In this document: positions 7,920-15,289 of the stretch, piece by piece
How positions within the stretch are numbered: the first letter of the stretch is position 1
Layout: each line of letters starts with the position of its first letter
Assembly (NCBI GenBank): GCA_001247695.2
Contig: LGRX02010064.1
Span: 1 to 15,993, forward strand
DNA: 15,993 bases
Direction of reading: 5' to 3'
Source of the DNA: Cymbomonas tetramitiformis
Taxonomy: Eukaryota; Chlorophyta; Pyramimonadophyceae; Pyramimonadales; Pyramimonadaceae
Made by a program: the position numbers and the translations under genes
The notes under the pieces: generated by a model
What the model saw: only the letters and a program-made list of their open reading frames with translations
The model's database searches: none
What the model was told of the DNA's origin: nothing

Positions 7920-8278
7920 AATCAACTGTCTTGATTAGGATTGTCCAAATGCAGATTCTCTGATTAGGATTTGTATAGGTGGCAGATGATGATATGCTAG
8001 CCGACATGGGACAGATCGATTAGAGATATGAACTGCGCGCCTTGAAAGTATAAGACTTGAATTCTGCCCATTTGGAGGCTGTTCTAACTTGAAGTAACTA
8101 TTTGGAGGAGCTGTTGCTCAACCTGTTAATTTACTGGTCAATCTTTCCTGCCATAAAGATATTGCAATTGCTTGAATTGTAGCCTTGTTCACCTTGTGAT
8201 AGATTGTGTAATATTGTACATCACAGGAATATGGAATATTGTATGATAAATTTCTGAATTTATGATGTGTACATATTC
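7920..8278. other. No recognisable gene; A-T rich 3' flank
   Basis: The interval downstream of the acidic gene contains no sizeable open frame. TGATTAGGATT occurs twice (about 7932 and 7960). AATATGGAATATTGTATGATAAATTT near 8228-8254 is A-T rich and could hold a polyadenylation region, but I cannot point to a clear signal. Confidence 0.4.
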
Positions 8279-8350
8279 GCGACATTGGTCGAGTTGGTAC
8301 GGCGCTAGGCTATGAACCTCGCACTCGTGGGTTCGATTCCCACTGAGGGT
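8279..8350 (+). tRNA. tRNA-like sequence, acceptor stem not formed (pseudo-tRNA or SINE head)
   Basis: A perfect T arm sits at 8327-8343 (stem GTGGG/CCCAC, loop TTCGATT), giving a consensus B box GGTTCGATTCC. An A-box-like TGGTCGAGTTGGTA lies at 8286-8299, and a D stem GTC/GGC can form. The anticodon stem CTAGG/CCTCG (8305-8309, 8317-8321) has one mismatch around loop CTATGAA, which would place ATG in the anticodon position; this is not a normal eukaryotic anticodon. The expected 5' strand (8279-8285) pairs with the 3' strand (8344-8350) at only two of seven positions. It is therefore unlikely to be a working tRNA, but the internal polymerase III promoter is well formed. Confidence 0.4.
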
Positions 8351-8352
8351 GT

Positions 8353-8467
8353 AGGTTGCGAAGATTTAAGGCGTGGTGGAGAGTGGTGACGGGCACGCGA
8401 CCGCCGTCCCGCTTGCAGACGTGCAGTGTTGTGGGTGTCTCCTAAGCGTCTTAAATTGGCGCAACCT
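8353..8467 (+). repeat. Imperfect 18-bp inverted repeat following the tRNA-like unit
   Basis: AGGTTGCG-AAGA-TTTAAG at 8353-8370 pairs with CTTAAA-TTGG-CGCAACCT at 8450-8467, matching at 14 of 18 positions with a 4-nt internal loop and a 79-nt terminal loop. The loop holds a further short GC-rich pairing (GACGG with CCGTC). The stem starts directly after the tRNA-like segment, suggesting that both belong to one transcript or element. Confidence 0.6.
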
Positions 8468-8520
8468 ATTAAACCCCTTATGCGTTTCGTTGGATGTGTT
8501 ATTAATATTGTTTGAGTGGT

Positions 8521-8543
8521 GGTGTCTTTTTTTTCTTTAACAG
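8521..8543 (+). other. Intron 3' end (polypyrimidine tract and CAG acceptor)
   Basis: A T-rich run ending CTTTAACAG immediately precedes the open frame that starts at 8544, and an in-frame TAA lies inside the tract at 8538-8540. This is the standard layout of a spliceosomal acceptor. The matching donor and upstream exon were not identified. Confidence 0.55.
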
Positions 8544-8967
8544 GTGTGCTTCAAGTTCTACTATATGGCTTACGGCATCAGCTACGGGTATCTCCACGAC
8601 TGTCGGAAACGCGTGCTCGAGGGCCGACACACGTTTGTTCATGGATTGCCGTACGAGGAGGACAACCGCAAGATTTTCCTGAAACGCGAGTCAGTCGGCG
8701 CATGGATCAAGAAATATGCCGACGAATACGGACAACCCCAGCCTGACAAAGCCGAGATTCACCTTTCGGATGGTTTGACCATCGAAGAGCTGTGGGACGA
8801 ATACATCGAGGGCTTGGGTGAGAATGAGGAGAGCAAAAAGATCTCTCTCAGTTACTTTCTACAAAGTATTTGACGAAGATTGCAGCTCTTGGCTCAAAAT
8901 TCCATCGGTGAACCGATTTTCTCAATGCGATGTTTGCGCGTCCTTCAAGTTATTGAAGGAAGGCTTG
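8544..8967 (+). pseudogene. DDE-transposase-like exon (N-terminal part), frameshifted and cut by a gypsy LTR
   Basis: The exon opens at the acceptor and reads FKFYYMAYGISYGYLHDC, then WIKKYADEYGQPQPDK, LSDGLTIEELWDEYIEG and KKISLS. This order resembles the N-terminal half of a widespread eukaryotic transposase-like family: a helix-turn-helix, then a YA...LPGR...LP...VW..Y block, then a ystF...W block. The frame ends at a TGA at 8871-8873, but one base further on the translation continues from 8854 as TFYKVFDEDC, WLKIPSVNRFSQ, CDVCASFK and LLKEGL. The CDVC pair fits the family's next conserved block, so a single-base insertion around 8850-8853 broke the gene. The second frame is still open at 8967, where the gypsy LTR begins. 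The catalytic DDE core is therefore missing. The family comparison is from memory of its pattern, not a search. Confidence 0.55.
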
Positions 8968-9132
8968 TGTCACGGTTGGATATTGATACGGCTGTAGATA
9001 CAAGCGCCGTGAATATATTATCAATATACAAAAGAAACACTGCAAAGTTGGACAGCAATGCGAGTGTACGGATGAGCGGGTTTGTGAGTGCAGTCTCTAT
9101 AAGAAGATCTGCTGAAGCACAACGCTTCCTCA

Positions 9133-9142
9133 CTTTTATACC
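9133..9142 (-). promoter_or_regulatory. TATA box of the gypsy LTR
   Basis: GGTATAAAAG on the minus strand, preceded by GTGACGTA, a CRE-like site. The U3/R boundary would be expected about 25-30 nt downstream, near 9105. Confidence 0.6.
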
Positions 9143-9389
9143 TACGTCACCCATCATCTTAGATGGTACCGCCATTGGGTTGTGAACCCGAGACGTAGGT
9201 TGAACGACCAGCATGGTAGTAACGACTAGTTCGTTCATGCTGCACATGCGAGTTCTGCGCATGCTGAAAGCTAAAGATGGTTCTTGGTTTGTTTCCAAGA
9301 TGTATCTTTACTTTGCCATCTTCGAGTTCAATCATACGAACTCTCGATGACAGGGATGCCTGATGATATGACATAATCATCTGGCGACA

Positions 9390-9600
9390 TGTACAGTCAT
9401 CGTCGACCGTACTGACGACTGTCATAAATGTATGACGCGACTCGACCTGTACAGTCATGATCGACCATACTGTCGACTGTCATAATAATATATGACATGA
9501 CCGACTGTCATAATAATATATGACATGACATGACATGACATGGTATGACATGTATGACAGGTATGACACGTATGACATGTATGACACATATGTCATCGGT
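9390..9600. repeat. Tandem repeats in LTR U3 (58-bp, 28-bp and TGACA units)
   Basis: A diverged 58-bp unit starts at 9390 and again at 9448 (both begin TGTACAGTCAT). Inside and after the second copy, a 28-bp unit is repeated exactly at 9474-9501 and 9502-9529 (CGACTGTCAT...ATGACATGAC). From 9521 to 9600 the sequence is a run of TGACA/TATGACAnG pentamer and decamer units. TGTCA and TGACA occur on both strands, so the array is also rich in small palindromes. Confidence 0.85.
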
Positions 9601-9615
9601 CATAACCCTGACAGA

Positions 9616-9626
9616 TCTCCCCTCTT
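9616..9626 (-). promoter_or_regulatory. Polypurine tract
   Basis: AAGAGGGGAGA on the minus strand, two bases from the LTR start and within the palindrome-flanked sequence CTCTTAAGAG. This is the expected primer for plus-strand DNA synthesis in an LTR retrotransposon. Confidence 0.75.
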
Positions 9627-9632
9627 AAGAGA

Positions 9633-10629
9633 GTTGTGACCTCACAACGGGCATACCTTTGTATATGTCTTTGATGTCTTTGTTGTTGTCGCTTCTTGCT
9701 GGTACCAGTCTTCTTACACCGATTTGAGGCGTCCCTCGTGGTGTTTTTAGGTTATTGGGGGGAACTGAGTCCACTTTAGTCCCTCACCTTACAGTTCTTA
9801 GGATGTAGCCCACCTTTCCGGAAATCGTATCGTTGAGTGACGTTCCAAGGTTCAATGAAGAGCGTTTTCGCGATACAATCCTACGCTGGATTACTGATTG
9901 ATCCACACGTTATCATGTATGTGCTAGACGATTCAAAGCATCCGAAGTCTACGTTACGGATTATTTGCGCTAGCCGTCGTCGCTTTAGCGAACGATGATC
10001 CCACGATTTAACGATTTATAATCGCACGATTCTCGGCCTGATATAGTGCACCCAACCCTTCCTCCCGTCCTTAAGCTACTTTGGAGGATCATAGGTGGCG
10101 ATGGGGAGCCCGATTTTTGGGGCTTGTTTTTAATGCAAACGGAGTGGCCCTGCTTAACGGAATTGGACTTATAATCCTCAACCGGTCTGCTCAACTCCTC
10201 AATGTTTTTGTCCAGTACGCACGCTTTGACGAACATCTATCGCGATGAGTGAGAATGGATTCGCCACGTACTAATGTGAAATTTATTTAGTTATGTTTGT
10301 CAAGCACAACTTAGGATCACAACTCCGTCTACCTCAGTCGATGTCTCCGGTAGCTTCGGATGACTGGCCAAGAATCCGATGACAAACCACGGTTTTGGCA
10401 AAGGTAGCATTTAGCAGTTTTTATTTATCCACAGATATGATATCTCGCATGTGTGCGTATCTGTGCAAGGGTATGATTTTGAACAAGGCTCACTACACCT
10501 TTAGCAAGGAAGGATCAATTCCCGCTTCAATGCAACATAATGATAAACATTAAGAGCAAGGTTATATAGATGATCGACATGTATTAGTATATATTACAAG
10601 AAGTAAGGGCATAAGGCTTAATATAATGT
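9633..10629 (-). other. Gypsy spacer between pol and the polypurine tract, no gene seen
   Basis: About 1 kb separates the end of pol from the polypurine tract. The longest minus-strand frame (10236-9985, 83 codons) shows no signal peptide, membrane segment or known domain, so there is no sign of an envelope-like gene. Some repeated CGATT motifs occur near 9960-10030. I see no RNA gene. Confidence 0.5.
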
Positions 10630-11359
10630 TTAGCCTTCATAGGCAGCTATAATGTCTGCTGCATTGGTCAGCTCTGTGGCTTTGACCCAGGTGTCATGCT
10701 CAGGACCGTAGCCTGCATATCGTACTAAATAGTATTTGACACCTCTAGTGAACTTATCCGAGAGTATATGTGATATCTCAAACAGTGGTTGCCCTTCTTC
10801 GGTGATCATCTGTGGCAGAGGCAAAGGTGCTTGAATCGAGTCATTGTACAGCTCTAATCTGGAAACAGGCTGTACCGGATGAATACGGATATCAAGATTT
10901 CCGAAATCTAACTCGTATGCACGTCCATGGCTAAGCACTTTGGAAATAGTGAACGGCCCAATATATGGCTGCTTAAAGTGTCTGCCTGCCTCTGTCAAAC
11001 CAGTCCATTGAATAAACTCGGTCCGTAAAAGAACTTTCTGCCCAACTGCAAACTGCTTAGGCATGTGAGTCTTATTGAATCTGGCTTGGCTAATTTCTGC
11101 TGCTCGGGAAATGTTGTCTACCGCGTTGGCATGAACAGCCGAGTACTGGTCAAAATGATCTCGAATAGCTCTTTGTATTGGAACAGGAGCTTCTGGCGGA
11201 ATAGTGATAACCAGGTCATGAGGCGAAAGTGGTTGCGCCATCGAGTCGAGATAAAATGGTGAATAACCAGTTGATGCAGAAACGGTATTGTTAATTGCAA
11301 ACTCCACCAGAGGCAACTTGTCCTCCCACGAATTGGCTGAAGTATCATTGCAACAACAC
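10630..11359 (-). CDS. pol: Pol C-terminal exon: integrase end, GPY/F module and chromodomain
   Basis: The frame starts after the putative intron acceptor at 11360; counting from the first ATG at 11316 it has 228 residues. Residues 1-25 (LVEFAINNTVSASTGYSPF) are the familiar end of the integrase core. KVLLRTEFIQW (95-105) and KQPYIGPF (115-122) form the GPY/F module. The chromodomain covers about 178-228 (LFEISHIL, YYLVRYAGYGPEHDTW, AADIIAAYE). Chromodomains bind methylated histone tails through an aromatic cage. Here the usual Trp of the KWKG motif is Tyr200 (VRYAGY), while Trp210 is kept. The stop lies at 10630-10632. It shares its frame with the integrase Glu-containing segment at 11441-11490, so the two join cleanly if 11360-11440 is removed. 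Confidence 0.85.
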
Positions 11360-11440
11360 CTGAAAATGAAAATGCTACTAATCAGTTTGTAAACCAGAGG
11401 ATGGTGAAATCAAATCATGAATCAACAATTTGAAAAATAC
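11360..11440 (-). other. Putative 81-nt spliceosomal intron inside gypsy pol
   Basis: On the minus strand the segment begins GTATTTTTC and ends with a pyrimidine-rich TTTTCATTTTCAG. Unspliced, it introduces a stop within seven codons. Removing it joins EDILG directly to CCCNDTSANSWEDKLPLVEF in frame, and the joined length agrees with the usual distance between the integrase Glu helix and the LPLVEFA motif of gypsy elements. The length is a multiple of three, so an ordinary in-frame insertion remains possible. Confidence 0.55.
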
Positions 11441-14417
11441 CCGAGGATGTCCTCAATGAAGGCATGGCTCCTCTCATTGGCAGCACGTTCGACTGTGGAT
11501 GGTGTGATGACGTCATGGACAATCTCGTACCAGTAGATTTCCACAGTGTCTGCCAGAATGTAGAGGTGAATCTGGGGTCTCGATCTGAGATGATGTTCCT
11601 CGGAAGACCATGGAGCTTGAAGATATGCTGCATATAGATAGAAGCAGTATGCTGAGCTGTCCAGGTCATGCTGAAGGGAATGAGATGACAACGATGAGAG
11701 AATTGGCACATTACCACAAATATACTGTCGTGCCCATTAGTGGTGATAGGCAGATCAGTGATCCAATCAAGAGATACATCAAGCCATTTTGTCTTAGGCA
11801 CAGAATATCGTATGTGTGCCTGACCATAAGGCTTGTGTCGCCTCGTTTTCTGGCGCTGACAAACGGGGCACTCCCGAATGTACTTGATGGCTGCCGTTGT
11901 CATTCCTGGCCAATAATACCGGCTACGCAGAAGATGAAGCATGCGATTTTTGCCTACATGACGAGAAATAGTGGCTGAGTGGCACTCATGAAGAAGAATG
12001 TGGCGAAGTTGTGTGATCTCACCGTCATCTGTGGGGACTTTAGCTGTTGGTGGAATGTACAGCTGTCTGCCATATATGGTCTTACGATAGATCAACCCCT
12101 GAATGAGCTCGAAGCTGTAGCTGCTGACTGACTGTGATGAAGTCGATGATGTCAGCTTAGCCAAAATAGTCTGTGCAAATGTGTCACGATCATATTCGGA
12201 TATAATGATGTCGTGTAGCTGATGAGCTGATGAAGAAGATATAAGAGCAATGAATGTAGGATCTGCAGATGGAATGACCTCGCTGATGTCCATATGATGA
12301 AGACAATCAGTAAGTTCAAAAAGTGCAGAGATACGCGTGAGTGCGTCTGCAACCTTATTCTTCTCGCCAGCAATGTGCTCTATACGGAAGTTGTATTCAG
12401 AGAGCTCATCCAACCACCGTGCCTGTTTGGGGCTCAGTGTGGATTTGGTCTGGAAATAAACCAGTGGCTGATGATCTGAGCGTACAATAGTCTCAGGAGC
12501 TCCCAACAAGATGTGGCGAAAGAATCGGAAGCCTTCCACAATGGCAAATAGCTCGATCTCAGGAATAGGCCAACGTCTCTGTGTATCGGATAGAGTGACG
12601 CTGTGATAGCCACATGGCTTCATACCTTTTCCTTGATCCTGGAGTAATACTTGGCCAACGTGTGTGCCTGATCCATCGACCTCCAAAATAGATGGCAGTT
12701 TCTGATCTGGAAGCTGTAATACTGGAGCGTTACAGATGGCACTTTTGAGGTTATCAAATGCCTGCTGCTGCTCAGTTTCCCAGACAAACTCTGCATTATC
12801 TTTAAGGAGACGATTGAGAGGTTCGGCAACTTTGGAGAACTTTGGTATGAATCTCCTAAATTGACCAACCATGCCCAAGAATGACCGAAGGGATGACTTG
12901 CCATCTTTAGCCATACGGCGTAGAGGCTGCTTTCCAACGGTAGGACCATAAGACACTGGAGGCTGAATTGCCATGACTGCTCTGATCCTGTCTTCGATGA
13001 TGGATAGGCCTGCTTCAGATATGTGATGTCCGATAAAATCTATAGATTTAACGAACAACTCCACCTTGGAAGGCCTGATGAAAAACTGGTGATCTCTGCA
13101 ACGCTGGAGGAACTGTCGAACATGCTTCACATGACTGTCAAAATCTGGACTGTATACGATAGTGTCGTCCATGAATATGACAAGGAACTGGTCGATGAAG
13201 TCGAAAAATGCCCGATTTCCTACACGAAGTGCTGTTGCAGGAGCATTGGTCAATCCGAAAGGCATAACTGTCCATTCATAAGAACCGTATCTGGTGCGAA
13301 TAGCAGTTTTATGTATATCATCCGGATGAATGGGGATTTGGTGAAAGAACTGGTTGAAATCAAATCTACTGAACCATCTTGATCCCTTCAGCTGCTCTAG
13401 TAGGGTGTCATGTGGTGGTAGTGGATACGTGTCCTTGATGGTGATGTTATTCAGGGCACGATAATCACAACACATCCTCCACTTTCCCCCTGGCTTAGGA
13501 GCGAAAATGATTGGGCATCCATATGGCGATGATGATGGACGAAGGATACCCAACTCGACATATTTGATGATTTGCCGTTTGAGTTCCTCCATCATGGGTG
13601 CTGGAATGGTGCGTACTGGCTGTGAAGGAGGCTTATGTCCAGGTTCGATGTCGATTCTATGATATCCACCTTCAAACCGCTCTGGCCTATGACCAGCCGG
13701 AAGATCCTCTTGGAAAACGTCTGAAAAGTCTTCTCTCACTTGATCACGTGCTGCTGTGACCTCGGGGTCTTCCATTGTGGTGTCTGAGTCTGATGCTGCA
13801 AAGACCAATTCACCATCGACCTCGGAGAGGAAAAAGAGATATGCTACGGCTTCTTCAGCCGAACCACTGGATCGAATGCGACGGAGATGTTTCCTCATAG
13901 TGGTGGCACTGACCAATTCCATTTCAGGAAGGCCATCTGAGTCTGGAGTCTGCTCAACTCTGGACAATACTGTGCGAATACTGGAGCCTGATGAATGCTT
14001 CCTAGTGATCGTCAGATTTTTGGTCTGAAAGTCAATATGTGGGTTCCTCCTCTCCAACCAATCTTGACCCAGAATGACAGTGAATGGTTTCATGTCAATG
14101 ATGTAGAAATCTTCTGTATCCTTATACTTGCCCAACGAAAATCTAGCCTTGGGAAGATAGGATGTGCATGGTAGTTGGCTTCCTCCAGCCAATCCCACTG
14201 AAAATGATGAAGAATCTGTGGGAGCTATACCAAGCTGAGCAGCGAACTGTCTGTCGATGAAAGACGATGTGGCTCCTGGATCTACCAAAATGTGAGTACT
14301 CTGTCCATAAACTTTCCCTTTATACAACAACAGCTTCTTCTGTGATTTCAGCTGTGCTGTTTGAGACTGCATCTGTGCGATGTGTTCTGTGGGATTGTCC
14401 ATCTGCTGAAACTGCAA
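11415..14417 (-). CDS. pol: Gypsy Pol: protease, reverse transcriptase, RNase H, integrase core
   Basis: Counting residues from the TTG at 14417: aspartic protease at about 40-125, with VDPGAT (45-50) in place of the usual D-S/T-G and ILGQDWL (115-121). Reverse transcriptase about 250-480, with FDFNQFFHQ (Asp353), VMPFGLTNAP and FMDD (415-418) where most relatives have Y-x-DD. RNase H about 575-695, acidic residues Asp581, Glu622, Asp648 and Asp691. Integrase zinc site His813, His820, Cys850, Cys853; core Asp884 and Asp945. After HHPQS (about 976) the true frame is lost: the active-site Glu (codon at 11490-11488, VERAAN) is one frame away, and the last 25 residues here are out of frame. The frame is open upstream to 14670, so pol has no own ATG and is likely made as a Gag-Pol fusion. 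Confidence 0.9.
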   Translation of the reverse strand: MQFQQMDNPTEHIAQMQSQTAQLKSQKKLLLYKGKVYGQSTHILVDPGATSSFIDRQFAAQLGIAPTDSSSFSVGLAGGSQLPCTSYLPKARFSLGKYKDTEDFYIIDMKPFTVILGQDWLERRNPHIDFQTKNLTITRKHSSGSSIRTVLSRVEQTPDSDGLPEMELVSATTMRKHLRRIRSSGSAEEAVAYLFFLSEVDGELVFAASDSDTTMEDPEVTAARDQVREDFSDVFQEDLPAGHRPERFEGGYHRIDIEPGHKPPSQPVRTIPAPMMEELKRQIIKYVELGILRPSSSPYGCPIIFAPKPGGKWRMCCDYRALNNITIKDTYPLPPHDTLLEQLKGSRWFSRFDFNQFFHQIPIHPDDIHKTAIRTRYGSYEWTVMPFGLTNAPATALRVGNRAFFDFIDQFLVIFMDDTIVYSPDFDSHVKHVRQFLQRCRDHQFFIRPSKVELFVKSIDFIGHHISEAGLSIIEDRIRAVMAIQPPVSYGPTVGKQPLRRMAKDGKSSLRSFLGMVGQFRRFIPKFSKVAEPLNRLLKDNAEFVWETEQQQAFDNLKSAICNAPVLQLPDQKLPSILEVDGSGTHVGQVLLQDQGKGMKPCGYHSVTLSDTQRRWPIPEIELFAIVEGFRFFRHILLGAPETIVRSDHQPLVYFQTKSTLSPKQARWLDELSEYNFRIEHIAGEKNKVADALTRISALFELTDCLHHMDISEVIPSADPTFIALISSSSAHQLHDIIISEYDRDTFAQTILAKLTSSTSSQSVSSYSFELIQGLIYRKTIYGRQLYIPPTAKVPTDDGEITQLRHILLHECHSATISRHVGKNRMLHLLRSRYYWPGMTTAAIKYIRECPVCQRQKTRRHKPYGQAHIRYSVPKTKWLDVSLDWITDLPITTNGHDSIFVVMCQFSHRCHLIPFSMTWTAQHTASIYMQHIFKLHGLPRNIISDRDPRFTSTFWQTLWKSTGTRLSMTSSHHPQSNVLPMRGAMPSLRTSSGIFQIVDS

Positions 14418-14491
14418 TGTCAGACTGGAAAGGACTTCTTCTGAGATACTCTCAATCCGGCCACTTGCTTCAGTGGCATCTTCAGGCTGAT

Positions 14492-14749
14492 CTACCCTCG
14501 GGGTGCTCTCAACACCGGTACCTGTGCAGTACCCTGAGAGTTTCCCTGGGGAGCTGGAGCTGGTGGAACTGGATCTGGAGTTGCAACTGCTGCATTGATG
14601 TTGTGCTGACTCTTCAGTTCCTTGACCAAGGTGTTGATCGTATTGATGAGTTTGCCAGACCCATCCTTAGCACCCTGATTCTTCTGTGGCTGTCTCTGAT
14701 TCTGAAAAGGATTCTGAGCTGGTGGCTTACCCTTTGCTGGACTTCGGGT
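14492..14749 (-). CDS. gag: C-terminal remnant of gypsy Gag
   Basis: Between a TAA at 14752-14750 and a TAG at 14494-14492 the minus strand encodes a Lys/Gln/Asn/Pro-rich segment (KGKPPAQNPFQNQRQPQKNQ), then a short helix (GSGKLINTINTLVKELKSQ) and a Pro/Ala linker. No zinc knuckle is present, so it was either lost or lies upstream of the break. It is in the -1 frame relative to pol, the arrangement produced by programmed -1 frameshifting in many LTR elements, but I see no convincing slippery heptamer near ACCCCGAGGG. The homology to gag is by position and composition only. Similarity ends at about 14750, where a different element begins. Confidence 0.5.
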   Translation of the reverse strand, partial: TRSPAKGKPPAQNPFQNQRQPQKNQGAKDGSGKLINTINTLVKELKSQHNINAAVATPDPVPPAPAPQGNSQGTAQVPVLRAPRG

Positions 14750-14752
14750 TTA

Positions 14753-15289
14753 GGCTTAGTTATTATGGGCTCTGACTAGCCCCTAGCCTGACCCTGCTTC
14801 CGTTTCGTGTCCGTGACTTCCTAGCACTGTACTGTACAGTAGTACAGTACAGTAGTACAGTCATCGTTACTGTCTGGGTTTCCGAGAGCATAAAGCTCCG
14901 GCCAGACACAAGTTATGTGATTATTCGGTTTCATGCTTAGCAAGCTTAGCCGGACAGCGTATCTGTCTTCCTCGCAGGTTATAGGCCGCACCGGCTTTCC
15001 GGTGATTCTGATGATGGCACAGCGCCTAGCTGTTGCCATGTTCGGCTAAGTAGGACGTAGGAGGGGTTGAGCGCCCACTTGGGCGGTGGTGAATTGCCCT
15101 TACAGTATGGCCTTTTAGCTTGGCAGTGATGGCGGCACGCGTTGTGCTCGCCTTCGCTGCGCAGGAGATCAGTTTGTGACGGGTTATTTTATTTTACGAG
15201 AAGCATCGTCGCAGCGAGAGTTGATCTGTTTCGTGCGCCGCTGGCTCCGGCGAGGTCGTTCCACACGTCACTGATTTTGGCCGCTCTCA
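14753..15289 (+). repeat. Putative 5' LTR of a second retroelement
   Basis: The segment lies between the end of gypsy gag sequence and the leader of a plus-strand gag-like frame. It would start near TGGGCTCTGAC (14767) and end at CTCTCA (about 15288), the TG...CA form of an LTR. Directly after it, TGGTATC at 15289-15295 matches the first seven bases of primer-binding sites complementary to initiator methionine tRNA; the match then stops. No second copy is inside the window to confirm the ends. Confidence 0.35.
14826..14861. repeat. 12-bp perfect inverted repeat plus repeat of AGTACAGT
   Basis: ACTGTACTGTAC (14826-14837), spacer AGTA, GTACAGTACAGT (14842-14853), followed by another AGTACAGT at 14854-14861. 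It lies near the start of the putative LTR, where enhancer-type repeats are common. Confidence 0.9.

Larger units (their letters stand above)
8968..9613 (-). repeat. 3' LTR of the gypsy element (about 646 bp)
   Basis: On the minus strand the LTR starts TGTCAGGG at 9613, directly after the polypurine tract, and ends CCGTGACA at 8968. The ends form the inverted repeat TGTCA...TGACA expected of LTRs. The U3 part holds the tandem TGACA-type repeats (9390-9600), and a TATA box lies at 9142-9133. The base pairs just outside the LTR end (8963-8967) are GCTTG, the predicted target-site duplication if duplication length is 5. The partner LTR is not in the window, so boundaries are inferred from the terminal dinucleotides, the polypurine tract and the abutting reading frame. 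Confidence 0.75.
8968..14749 (-). mobile_element. Ty3/gypsy chromovirus LTR retrotransposon, 5'-truncated
   Basis: Going 5' to 3' on the minus strand: tail of gag (14749-14492), protease, reverse transcriptase, RNase H, integrase with a GPY/F module and chromodomain (to 10630), a spacer of about 1 kb, a polypurine tract (9626-9616), and a 3' LTR (9613-8968). Domain order protease-RT-RNase H-integrase is diagnostic of Ty3/gypsy, and the terminal chromodomain places it among chromoviruses, which use that module to target chromatin. The 5' LTR, primer-binding site and most of gag are absent; another element starts near 14750. A frameshift at the integrase active site and an 81-nt intron-like insert make this copy non-autonomous unless spliced and repaired. 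Confidence 0.9.

Noticed and set aside
8279..8350. Functional tRNA gene
   Set aside because: The acceptor stem pairs at only two of seven positions and the anticodon would be ATG.
9390..9600. CRISPR array
   Set aside because: Repeats are contiguous and nested with no unique spacers, and they lie inside an LTR of a eukaryotic element.
14485..14505. Programmed -1 frameshift site between gag and pol
   Set aside because: The frames are in the right relation, but no X-XXY-YYZ heptamer is present at the overlap, so I report only the frame relation.
14267..14779. 170-codon plus-strand frame
   Set aside because: It overlaps protease and gag of the gypsy element on the other strand and has no domain; it is a shadow.
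9391..14868. Shared 13-mer GTACAGTCATCGT in the gypsy LTR and the putative second LTR
   Set aside because: A 13-base match is expected about by chance in a 16 kb window, and the flanks do not align.
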